Shown here: piece by piece, positions 1-6,323 of the stretch | How the letters are laid out: every line of letters begins with the position of its first letter | Position numbering within the stretch: position 1 is the first letter of the stretch | Origin: Elusimicrobiota bacterium | Lineage (GTDB): Bacteria; Elusimicrobiota; Elusimicrobia; UBA1565; UBA9628 | Assembly: GCA_028869495.1 (NCBI GenBank) | Contig: JAGWRY010000015.1 | Span: forward strand, 1 to 10,279 | Direction: 5' to 3' | Length of the DNA stretch: 10,279 nt | Program-made: the position numbers and the translations under genes | The notes under the pieces: model-generated | Databases searched by the model: none | Seen by the model: only the letters and a program-made list of their open reading frames with translations | What the model was told of the DNA's origin: nothing

Positions 1-483
1 CGACGCCGCGCCCGACGCCGCGGCATCGGCGGCGGTCTGGTCGGCGGGGGCCGCGGAGGCCGCGGAGCGCTCGCGCAGGTCCCCGTTGCCTTTGCGCAGC
101 ATGGTCAGGGACTGCGAACTGCCGTCCGCGGCCACGGGCGGCTCGACGGGCTGGGGCGCCTGCTTGGGCTTCGGCGCGAAGAGCGAGAGGTTGCCGCCGC
201 TCATCTGGTCGGAGGGCGTCGGCCCGAAGAGCTTGTAGCCGACCACGCCGATGCCGCCGGCCACGGTCGTCCCGACGAGGGCCAGGGTCAGGATCCCGGC
301 CTTCGTCGCGAGCAGGCCGCCGCCGGCCGCCGCGCCGCCGAAGCCGCCGCCCCCGCCGAGAGCGCCCAGGCCGCCCTCTCCGGCGGCGCCGCCGCCGCCG
401 AAGAGACGCAGGAGGAAGCCGGGCTTCTTCTTGTCCTCGGGCTCCTTGTTCACGTCGGGCTTGATCTCGGGAATCTGAGCCAT
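1..483 (-). CDS. Gly/Ala/Pro-rich single-pass membrane protein, partial (C-terminus beyond window)
   Basis: I do not recognise this gene. The frame is open from an ATG at 483 to the window edge, giving the first 161 residues. The visible order is a charged cytoplasmic N-terminus (about 1-20, with Lys-rich DKKKPG), a Gly-rich linker (29-56), a probable membrane segment at about 62-84 (GILTLALVGTTVAGGIGVVG), a Pro-rich stretch (about 103-118) and an Ala-rich tail. The positive residues before the segment suggest an N-in, C-out protein. A good GGAGG sits 4 bases before the ATG and overlaps the end of the upstream gene's coding region, so the two genes are almost certainly co-transcribed and probably translationally coupled. 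Architecture (short cytoplasmic tail, one helix, low-complexity exported part) resembles the upstream gene product. No enzymatic motif is visible. The gene call is fairly secure; its function is unknown. Confidence 0.75.
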   Translation of the reverse strand, partial: MAQIPEIKPDVNKEPEDKKKPGFLLRLFGGGGAAGEGGLGALGGGGGFGGAAAGGGLLATKAGILTLALVGTTVAGGIGVVGYKLFGPTPSDQMSGGNLSLFAPKPKQAPQPVEPPVAADGSSQSLTMLRKGNGDLRERSAASAAPADQTAADAAASGAAS

Positions 484-486
484 AAA

Positions 487-493
487 TCCTCCG
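487..493 (-). promoter_or_regulatory. Ribosome binding site of the partial Gly-rich gene
   Basis: GGAGG (488-492 region on the minus strand) lies 4 bases before the ATG at 483 and directly after the upstream stop codon TAG at 494-496. A terminating ribosome would be delivered onto it, which supports coupling of the two genes. Confidence 0.6.
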
Positions 494-1618
494 CTAATTG
501 CCGAATGAGCTCGCGCCGTTCACCCGCTGCTCGGCCGCAGCCTGGTCTTTGGCCGCCTGCGTCGCGGCGGCCGCCTGCTGCTGCTGCTGCATCATCATCA
601 TGGCCATCATCATCACCATCTGCCCGCCCGCGCCGGGGATCAGCCCGCCGATCAGCACGCCGCCGATCATCATCGCCATCTGCTGAGCCATCTGATTGTT
701 GTTCGAACTCGACGGGGCCGGCGCCGCCGGCGGGGGGGCCTTGTACTTCTTCTGGTCCGTCTCGGGGTTGGTGAGCTGCTTGAGGTTGATCGGCGCGGCC
801 TCGTCCATCGCCGCGTAGGCGCCGCCCGCGGAGCCGTTCAGGCCGATCTTGCTCTGGCTCTTCTTGCCGCCGTCGAAGATGTGGCTCAAGGCGTTGACCG
901 AGGAGTCGCCGCTGCTCCGGGCCGCGGCCAACTGGGCCTGCGCGGCCGCGCTCTTCAGCGCGCTCAGGCCGCCGGCGGCGGCCTTCTCGTCGGCGCCGGT
1001 CGTCAGGCCCACGGTCGTCCCCCGTCCCACGACGGCGTTGCCGGTGCCGAAGGCGCCGCCGCCCCCGCCCGAGCCCGCAGAGGCCGTGGCCCCCGAGCCG
1101 CCGCTGACCGAGCCCAGGCCAGACAGCCCGCCGCCGCCGGAGAGGTTCGGCATCGCGAAGCCGCGCTGGGGGGCCTGCCCGCCCCAGCCGTCCGAGCGGC
1201 CGACCTTCTTCAACTGCTGGGCGAGGTTGGCCGAGGCCGAGGAGCCGCCGGACGCGCCGACCGGCGCCCCGTCGCGGAGGAGCGGCTCGCCGCCGGCGGG
1301 CGCGGTGTAGAGCATCGAGGTGGCGTCGACGCCGCCGGACGGCGCGGAGGCCGCGTCTTTCGAGAGGTCGATCGGGGCGCCCGGGGCGCCGTTCGAGGGG
1401 ATCGGCGCGGCGTCGAGGCTTCCGTCGCCGCCCGCGGACGCCCGCGAAGCGGCGTCGACGTGCGTCGAGCCGATCTGCGGCTCCATCATCGGCAGGCACA
1501 GCCAGAGGCCGGTCAGGACGAATCCGCCGAGGATCGCCCCCCAGTACTTCTTATAAGGGTCTGCCGCGGCGCCCACGGAAACGGTCCGCGGGGCGACGGG
1601 GCTCAGAGTGACGCTCAT
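494..1618 (-). CDS. Low-complexity single-pass membrane protein with Met/Gln-rich C-terminus
   Basis: Unrecognised protein of 374 residues from the ATG at 1618. It has a short cytoplasmic N-terminus with basic residues (PYKKYW at 21-26), one membrane helix at about 27-43 and a long Gly/Ser/Ala-rich exported region with no clear fold. There is a Pro-rich patch (294-302), then a hydrophobic Met-rich segment (310-343, 12 Met), five Gln (344-348) and an Ala-rich end. An in-frame TTG at 1651 would add 11 residues. I reject it because it lies between the -35 and -10 boxes of the apparent promoter and so would not be transcribed. The gene is followed after 10 bases by another Gly-rich membrane protein gene and shares its layout. 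It could be a surface or envelope scaffold component; that is inference from composition only. The composition makes homology searching difficult. Confidence 0.75.
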   Translation of the reverse strand: MSVTLSPVAPRTVSVGAAADPYKKYWGAILGGFVLTGLWLCLPMMEPQIGSTHVDAASRASAGGDGSLDAAPIPSNGAPGAPIDLSKDAASAPSGGVDATSMLYTAPAGGEPLLRDGAPVGASGGSSASANLAQQLKKVGRSDGWGGQAPQRGFAMPNLSGGGGLSGLGSVSGGSGATASAGSGGGGGAFGTGNAVVGRGTTVGLTTGADEKAAAGGLSALKSAAAQAQLAAARSSGDSSVNALSHIFDGGKKSQSKIGLNGSAGGAYAAMDEAAPINLKQLTNPETDQKKYKAPPPAAPAPSSSNNNQMAQQMAMMIGGVLIGGLIPGAGGQMVMMMAMMMMQQQQQAAAATQAAKDQAAAEQRVNGASSFGN

Positions 1619-1631
1619 AGGCCTCGCCGCA

Positions 1632-1661
1632 AGTGTAGCCCCCCCCTTCAAAATCTGTCAA
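1632..1661 (-). promoter_or_regulatory. Sigma70-like promoter with very short leader
   Basis: A perfect TTGACA (1661-1656), an 18-base spacer containing eight consecutive G, and TACACT (1637-1632, 4 of 6 to TATAAT). The expected start site, about 7 bases after the -10 box, leaves a leader of only about 5-8 bases before the ATG at 1618. The only SD-like bases (GAGG, 1625-1622) are 3 bases from the ATG, at the predicted transcript end. It probably drives both Gly-rich genes. Confidence 0.55.
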
Positions 1662-1709
1662 GAGAGAGGGCCTTCTTTACCAGCTTTTTACCGGAACGGC
1701 GGCCGCGGC

Positions 1710-3341
1710 CTAGGCTTGGGCTTCGGGGATCGGTCGGGGCGGCTTGCCGTACTCGCGGAAGATGTCGACGATCTCGTCGTAATCGAGCTCGTCGCGCTTG
1801 AGCAACTCCTCGGCGAAGCGCTCGACGATCTTCCATTCCGCGTGCAGGGTCTTGTCCGCCTCCTTCAGCGCGCGCTGGAGGAGGGAGTTCGTGTCGTTGG
1901 TCAGCTTCTGCTTGATCTCCTCGGACAGGTGGCTGCTGGGAATCGCCATGAAGTTGCCGACGAAGCCGCTCTCGCCCATCCCGATCTGCCAGACCATGTA
2001 ATGGGCGCGCATCATCGCGTGCTGGAAGTCGGAGCCGACCCCCTCCGTCGTCAGGCCGTACTTGATCTTCTCGGCCAGGTAGCCGCCCAGCGAGACCAGC
2101 AGGTCCGCGTACAGGCTCTCGGAGTGGCTGAGGATGTACTCCTCGCGCGGCACCGAGTGGACGACCCCGAGCACCCCGCCGCGCTGGATGATCGAGGCCT
2201 TGAAGACGTCGTTGGTCGGATGGTGCAGGTAGACGAGCACCAGGTGGCCGGCCTCGTGGAAGGCGGTCATCTCGCGCTCGCGCTGGGTCATCACGACGCG
2301 GTGCGCGATGCCCAGCTCGATGCGGTCGAGCGCGCGCACGCAGTCCTTGTAGCCGACCGCCTCGCGCTTCTCGCGCGTCGCGATCAGGATCGCCTCCTTG
2401 AGGACGTTCTCGATCTCGGCCGGCGAGTAGCGCAGGGTCTTGCGCGCCAGGCGCGCGAAGTCGAGGGCCGGGTCGACCTTGATGCGCTTCGCGTAGTACT
2501 CGAAGATGTCCTGGCGCTCCTTCAGGTTGGGCAGGTCGATCGTGATCTGCCGGTCGAAGCGCCCGGGGCGCGTCAGGGCCGTGTCGAGGACCTCGGTGGC
2601 CATGTTCATCGCGCCGATGACGACGACCGGCGCGTCGCTCGCGTTGAGGCCGTCCATCTCGACGAGGAGCTGGTTCAGGGTCGAGTTGCCCTCCTGCCCG
2701 CCGCCGAACGCGTCGTAGACGACGCGCGTGCGGCCGAGGACCTCGATCTCGTCGATGAAGATGATGCAGGCGCCGTAGGCCTGCGCGTACAGCCGCGCGC
2801 GCCGGAACAGCTTGCGCACGCGCGCGGCGCCGACGCCGACGAAGATCTCGACGAACTCGGAGCCGGACGTGGACACGAAGGGCACGCCGGCCTCCGTCGC
2901 GATCGCCTTGGCGAGCATCGTCTTGCCGCAGCCGGGAGGGCCCACCATCAGCAGGCCGCGCAGAATCTTGCCGCCGACGCGCTTGAGCAGCGCCCGGTCC
3001 TTCAGCAGCTCGACGACCTCCCAGGCCTCGCGCTTGGCCTCCTCGTTGCCGATCACGTCCGAGAAGCGGATGTTGACCTTGCCGGTGTCGATCTTCGACT
3101 TCTTGAACAGCGCGAAGCCGCCGCCGTACTGCAGGAGGTACAGGAAGCCGACGAAGACCAGCGTCTGCAGGATGCCCCAGGGCAGCGAGGCCACGTTGAT
3201 GCCGACGATGTAGTTGCGCACCGCCGGCTCCATGTTGCGCAGGTAGATCGACGGCACGAGGATCGAGACGATCAGCAGGACGACGACGAGGAGCGTGACC
3301 CACCAGCGCTCGAGGAACAGCTTGACCTTAGCCCAGAACAT
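1710..3341 (-). CDS. Divergent FtsH-like membrane AAA+ zinc protease
   Basis: A 543-residue ATP-dependent membrane protease of the FtsH family, expected to form a hexamer that extracts and degrades membrane or soluble substrates on the cytoplasmic side. Two N-terminal helices (about 14-34 and 54-71) flank an extracytoplasmic loop of only about 20 residues, far shorter than the loop in typical FtsH. The AAA module has Walker A GPPGCGKT (134-141), pore loop FVG (167-169), Walker B FIDE (195-198), sensor-1 Asn 246 and the TRPGRFDR arginine-finger region (257-264). The protease has HEAGH (362-366) and a candidate third zinc ligand Asp 438 in GSDF. Catalytic residues therefore look intact. Sensor 2 is unusual: RYSPAEI (304-310) replaces the usual GFSGADL-type motif, and DEIE replaces DEID. 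GAGG 5 bases before the ATG supports the start. It is more likely a specialised paralog than the housekeeping FtsH, though that is inference. Its neighbours encode envelope proteins. Confidence 0.92.
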   Translation of the reverse strand: MFWAKVKLFLERWWVTLLVVVLLIVSILVPSIYLRNMEPAVRNYIVGINVASLPWGILQTLVFVGFLYLLQYGGGFALFKKSKIDTGKVNIRFSDVIGNEEAKREAWEVVELLKDRALLKRVGGKILRGLLMVGPPGCGKTMLAKAIATEAGVPFVSTSGSEFVEIFVGVGAARVRKLFRRARLYAQAYGACIIFIDEIEVLGRTRVVYDAFGGGQEGNSTLNQLLVEMDGLNASDAPVVVIGAMNMATEVLDTALTRPGRFDRQITIDLPNLKERQDIFEYYAKRIKVDPALDFARLARKTLRYSPAEIENVLKEAILIATREKREAVGYKDCVRALDRIELGIAHRVVMTQREREMTAFHEAGHLVLVYLHHPTNDVFKASIIQRGGVLGVVHSVPREEYILSHSESLYADLLVSLGGYLAEKIKYGLTTEGVGSDFQHAMMRAHYMVWQIGMGESGFVGNFMAIPSSHLSEEIKQKLTNDTNSLLQRALKEADKTLHAEWKIVERFAEELLKRDELDYDEIVDIFREYGKPPRPIPEAQA

Positions 3342-3346
3342 GGAGA

Positions 3347-3350
3347 CCTC
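3347..3350 (-). promoter_or_regulatory. Ribosome binding site of the FtsH-like gene
   Basis: GAGG placed 5 bases before the ATG at 3341. It is the only SD-like element near any in-frame start and fixes the N-terminus just ahead of the first membrane helix. Confidence 0.5.
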
Positions 3351-3384
3351 GCGAGGCGGGATGGAGGGGCTTCACCAGGAGCCC

Positions 3385-3413
3385 ATCATAGCGCATTTGC
3401 GGGCGGGAGTCAC
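3385..3413 (-). promoter_or_regulatory. Sigma70-like promoter for the FtsH-like gene
   Basis: GTGACT (3413-3408, 4 of 6 to TTGACA), a 17-base spacer and TATGAT (3390-3385, 5 of 6 to TATAAT). The -35 box contains the TGA stop codon (3412-3410) of the upstream TadE-like gene. The predicted start near 3378 gives a leader of about 37 bases with a normal SD. This suggests the protease can be expressed separately from the TadG/TadE pair. Confidence 0.5.
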
Positions 3414-3979
3414 CCGCCGCCGCAGGTGTCGGTGGGGCCGGACGCGTTCTGAAGGCCCGGGAGGACGTACGCGATCGGGCGGTCGCGGTTGGGCACGTAC
3501 TTCGTCGAGCAGAGCACGAAGCCGCGCGTCTTGTAGAACGGCATGTTCAGCGGGCGCGTGCAGGCCGTCACGGTGACCACGTTCCACACCTGCGTGCGCT
3601 CGACGTGGACGCCGGCCGGGTATTGGCACTCGGCCGTCTGCGCGCACTGGTCGGTCAGGTCGAGGAACTTCTCGGCGCTGGTCCCGTAGCCGAGGTAATG
3701 GAGCACCTGGGTCTGGATGGCGGGCAGGAGGGTGCCGGTGTCGAAGGGCTCGCAGGCGACGTTGCGGTGCGACTCGAGCTGCCAGCGGCGCGCGGCGTAG
3801 AACGAGGCGATCTCGAGCTTCTGGACCAGGATCAGCAGGGCGAAGAGCTTCGCGAACGCGAAGAGGAAGAACATGAAGATCGGGAAGAGGAGGACGACCT
3901 CGGTGGTCGCCTGGCCGTCCTCAGAGGCCCCGCGCCGCGGCGCGGAAGCGCGAAGGGACTTCCCGAAGCGCCTCGTCAC
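3410..3979 (-). CDS. TadE-like minor pseudopilin / envelope protein
   Basis: A 189-residue protein from a GTG start that overlaps the upstream TGA as GTGA, a classic coupled junction; GGGAG lies 5 bases before it. The N-terminus is basic, then DGQATTEVVLLFP begins the hydrophobic helix (about 28-52). Gly22 followed by Gln23 with Glu27 at +5 fits the class of prepilin-like sites (G, four residues, E) cut by TadV-type peptidases, and the whole segment matches the TadE family N-terminus. The remaining 135 residues should be exported and carry six cysteines (76, 112, 118, 140, 157, 186), an even number suggestive of disulfides. The frame stays open upstream to 4696, but that region is the other frame of the TadG-like gene, so the long form is rejected. 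TadE proteins are minor pilins of the Flp/Tad secretion system; no Tad motor or secretin gene is visible here. Confidence 0.8.
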   Translation of the reverse strand: MTRRFGKSLRASAPRRGASEDGQATTEVVLLFPIFMFFLFAFAKLFALLILVQKLEIASFYAARRWQLESHRNVACEPFDTGTLLPAIQTQVLHYLGYGTSAEKFLDLTDQCAQTAECQYPAGVHVERTQVWNVVTVTACTRPLNMPFYKTRGFVLCSTKYVPNRDRPIAYVLPGLQNASGPTDTCGGG

Positions 3980-5175
3980 GGGCGCTCCCGGACCTGGAAC
4001 TTCGGGGTCGGATCCGGCCACACCGAGGGCTTCTCCCCCGGCGCCCCGCCGACGCCGATCGTCACGTGCAGGTCCCCGTGCGGGTAAGCCCGGCGCATCG
4101 CCGCGGCGAAATCGTAGTTGAAGTAGTTCTTCGAAGGGATGTTCCAGAACATCGACAGCTCGAGGCCCTGGTCGAGCTTCTTGATGACCGACGGGTCCAC
4201 CCACTCGATCTGGAACAAGCCGCCGCCCGAGCAGCCCTGGGAGTCCTGCAGTTGGACGGTCGGGTCCGTCTTGTACGGCGCGAAGGGCTGGATGCCGGTC
4301 CCGCCGAGGTGCTTGTTGCCCCAGAAGTCCAGCGTCTTCTGGCACACGCCGTAGGTGACGGAGGGGCTGTCCAGATCCGTGCCGATCGCGGCCTTGAAGG
4401 AGTCGGCCAGCTGGACGGAGTCGCCCGGCGGGTCGCCGGTGTTGAGCCAGTACGACTTCTGCAGGAAGCTGTGGTCGGTGTCCGTGGTCAGGCGCTGGAG
4501 GACCTGGACCTGGGCGTACTCGACCGAGCCGAGCAGGGAGTAGACCTGCACCCAGAGCTTGTAGATCTCGGCGGCCAGGTCGTACTGGTGCCAGAACTTG
4601 TTCGCGTTGTCGAGCGTGAACAGCACGAACGGCTCCGTCAGCGTCGGCGGCGAGCTGTTCTTGCCGGTCCCGGCGCCGCCGTATTCGATCCGCCACTGCG
4701 GCTCGGTCGAGTAGGACGTCACGGTCGGCCGCGTGTAGGACGGCTCGTCGCTGGGGCCCGTCCCCGGGCAGGTGTTGTCGCTCGCGTCGCGCGGATAGGC
4801 GCCGTTGCAGTACAGGATGTCGGCGTACTCGCGATTCTTCGGATCGTCCGGACAGCCCGCGGCCGCCTTGCCGTTGCAGTCGGCGGGGAAGTCGCCGTAG
4901 CCCTCCTCGAAGATGCGCATCGGGAAGGCGCCGTTGACGTAGGCCGTGCGGTTCAGGAAGTCGGAGTAGTTCGTCATCTCGACGAACGCCGCGGCGTCCA
5001 GCGCGAACTGGTGCCGGATCTTCTCGCGCGAGAGCTTCGCGGTCTCGTAGATCAGGTAGACGAACAGGAAGAGCGTCGGGAACATCAGCATCGCGGGGAT
5101 CACGATCTGGCCCGCGCGCGAGCGAAACAGCCTCGACGCGGCGCTGCGCGCCGCGCGAGGAGCTCTCGTCGACAT
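3976..5175 (-). CDS. TadG-like single-pass envelope protein with large exported domain
   Basis: A 399-residue protein with a strongly basic N-terminus (Arg-rich, 1-20), a helix at about 23-43 opened by RAGQIVIPAM, and then HQFALDAAAF (55-64), which matches the (L)Q-x-A-x-D-A-A-A element that follows the helix in TadG/TadE-like proteins. Gly22-Gln23 occupies the same place as in the partner TadE-like protein, but the +5 residue is Pro27 rather than Glu, so prepilin-type cleavage is uncertain. The exported part (about 65-399) is not a domain I recognise; it has six cysteines (100, 108, 123, 136, 278, 315) and many aromatic residues. The ATG at 5175 is preceded by no SD but by a -10 box 6 bases upstream. 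It overlaps the next gene by 4 bases and forms a two-gene operon with it. Assignment as TadG-like rests on the N-terminal 65 residues. Confidence 0.75.
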   Translation of the reverse strand: MSTRAPRAARSAASRLFRSRAGQIVIPAMLMFPTLFLFVYLIYETAKLSREKIRHQFALDAAAFVEMTNYSDFLNRTAYVNGAFPMRIFEEGYGDFPADCNGKAAAGCPDDPKNREYADILYCNGAYPRDASDNTCPGTGPSDEPSYTRPTVTSYSTEPQWRIEYGGAGTGKNSSPPTLTEPFVLFTLDNANKFWHQYDLAAEIYKLWVQVYSLLGSVEYAQVQVLQRLTTDTDHSFLQKSYWLNTGDPPGDSVQLADSFKAAIGTDLDSPSVTYGVCQKTLDFWGNKHLGGTGIQPFAPYKTDPTVQLQDSQGCSGGGLFQIEWVDPSVIKKLDQGLELSMFWNIPSKNYFNYDFAAAMRRAYPHGDLHVTIGVGGAPGEKPSVWPDPTPKFQVRERP

Positions 5176-5181
5176 GCTCGA

Positions 5182-5209
5182 ATTATAGCCTGGGCCGACG
5201 GAAAATCAA
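5182..5209 (-). promoter_or_regulatory. Promoter implying a leaderless transcript for the TadG/TadE-like pair
   Basis: A perfect TATAAT (5187-5182) with TTGATT (5209-5204, 4 of 6 to TTGACA) 16 bases upstream. Only 6 bases (TCGAGC) separate the -10 box from the ATG at 5175, so transcription would start at or within a base or two of the A of the start codon. There is no SD sequence, consistent with leaderless translation. Confidence 0.6.
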
Positions 5210-5238
5210 GGCCGCAGCGGTTAAAATTCGGTTTCGCC

Positions 5239-5254
5239 GCGCCGTCCGCGGCGC
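5239..5254 (-). terminator. Possible hairpin terminator after the DUF2332 gene
   Basis: GCGCCG-CGGA-CGGCGC forms a perfect 6-bp GC stem with a 4-base loop immediately after the TAG stop. The nearest T-run (AATTTTAA) is about 12 bases further on, too far for a canonical intrinsic terminator. It may only stabilise the 3' end. It lies between two transcription units, which is the main reason for listing it. Confidence 0.3.
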
Positions 5255-6301
5255 CTACTTGACGCTCAAGAAGGTCGGGGCGGCCTCGCTGTAGGCGTGC
5301 TTGGCCGTCCCGACGTCGAAGCTCGCCATCACGAAGCTGCGCAGGGCCCCGTCGACGATCCGGTGGGCGCGGACCTGGTAGGTCGTCGAGAAGGTCTCGC
5401 CGCGCACGTTCTCGACCTCGATCCAGAGGCCGCGGTCGCCCCAAGCCTTGAGGAGGGCGGCGACCGACTGCCCGTAGGCCGCGTACTCGGCGTCCGTCAT
5501 GCGCGCGGTGGTTCCCATGTTGAAGAGGAGAAGGCCCACGTTCGGGTCGTCGGCCGGGACGTTCTTGGCCAGGAAGGCGGCCGCCTTCGGAGGCGCGCAA
5601 GGGACGAGCTGGAGGAAGGCCGCCTCCTCCTTCGTGCGCTTCTGCACGACGTCGATCGCGAAGTCGAGCTCGCCGATCCCCTGCAGGTTGTCCGGCCAGA
5701 CGCCGGCCGTCAGCCAGCGGCGGTGGCCGAGGTCCAGAAGGTCCAGCGGCTGGGAATCCAGCCCGATGCGCGCCGCGACCAGCTCCGAGTCGAAGTCCTT
5801 CTGCTTGATCACGACGTCGGCCGCAAGGTTCAGGCCCGCGCCCGCGTTCGTCTCGACCAGATAGAACGGGAGGCCGCGCTTGCGCTGGAAGAAGAGCAGG
5901 GCCGGGCTGATCCACAGCGCGGCGCGCGCCGCGACGTACGAGCGCCGCTCGCGGACGCGCAGGTTCTCGAGGAACGACGCCGGCGGCGCGGACAGGAAGC
6001 GCGTCAGTCCCGGCGACGGGTCCGCCTCGGCGGTCCCGCCGCACGACGGGAAATACGGCACGAGGGGACTCTTCGCGTCGTTGAGCGCCTCGTAGTGGAG
6101 GGCTGTCAGATACAGCCCCCAGGCCTCGTTCCAGGCCGTGAAGCGCCGCTTCTCCCAGGCCTTCGCGATCCCCTTCCACCACGGCGGCTCGCCGCGCTTG
6201 AGCTGATCGGCGGTCCAGCGCAGGACCGCCGAGGTCACGGGGAGCGCCGAGGCCTGGGCGGCCCCGTGCTCGCACTGGGCGACGAACTCCTCGCGCGTCA
6301 A
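5255..6301 (-). CDS. DUF2332 family protein, function unknown
   Basis: A 348-residue soluble protein that I place in DUF2332 by several conserved elements in order: YFPSCGG (83-89), the glycine-rich VETNAGAGLNL (149-159), ARIGLDSQPLDL (177-188) and RRWLTAGVWPDN (194-205), then LLLFNMGTTARM (257-268), which occupies the position of the family's F-H-S-type strand. The glycine-rich loop after a strand ending in Glu resembles motif I of Rossmann-type SAM-dependent methyltransferases, so a nucleotide or SAM-binding role is conceivable but unproven. No signal peptide or membrane segment is seen. The start is TTG at 6301; GGAGG is present but 11 bases upstream (6317-6313), rather far, and no better start lies nearby. 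It begins 22 bases after the response regulator gene and is probably co-transcribed with it. Family assignment is fairly confident; the exact N-terminus is less so. Confidence 0.8.
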   Translation of the reverse strand: MTREEFVAQCEHGAAQASALPVTSAVLRWTADQLKRGEPPWWKGIAKAWEKRRFTAWNEAWGLYLTALHYEALNDAKSPLVPYFPSCGGTAEADPSPGLTRFLSAPPASFLENLRVRERRSYVAARAALWISPALLFFQRKRGLPFYLVETNAGAGLNLAADVVIKQKDFDSELVAARIGLDSQPLDLLDLGHRRWLTAGVWPDNLQGIGELDFAIDVVQKRTKEEAAFLQLVPCAPPKAAAFLAKNVPADDPNVGLLLFNMGTTARMTDAEYAAYGQSVAALLKAWGDRGLWIEVENVRGETFSTTYQVRAHRIVDGALRSFVMASFDVGTAKHAYSEAAPTFLSVK

Positions 6302-6323
6302 ATTCGGGCGCGCCTCCGGCGGT

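Noticed and set aside
575..622. Triplet run as a possible microsatellite unrelated to coding
   Set aside because: It is in frame, encodes Gln and Met continuously and is interrupted by GCC and GTG codons, so it is treated as coding sequence.
1619..1651. Upstream TTG start adding 11 residues to the Met/Gln-rich protein
   Set aside because: It lies between the -35 and -10 boxes of the apparent promoter and has no SD. The ATG at 1618 fits better.
1698..1709. GC palindrome just after the FtsH-like stop as a terminator
   Set aside because: It is a loopless self-complementary run (GCCGCGGC type) with no T-tract directly after it.
3347..3356. Perfect 10-bp palindrome CCTCGCGAGG covering the SD of the FtsH-like gene
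   Set aside because: With no loop the RNA stem would have only 3 usable pairs, and such palindromes are common at this GC content.
1608..3452. Long plus-strand open frame (614 codons) opposite the FtsH-like gene, and other long plus-strand frames
   Set aside because: They are antisense to clearly conserved genes and have low-complexity Arg/Ala/Asp/Leu-rich products. Such mirror frames are expected from codon bias in very GC-rich DNA.
3980..4696. Long N-terminal extension of the TadE-like frame
   Set aside because: The extension is the out-of-frame shadow of the TadG-like gene with an Arg/Gly/Pro-rich product. The GTG at 3979 with a 4-base overlap and GGGAG is the natural start.
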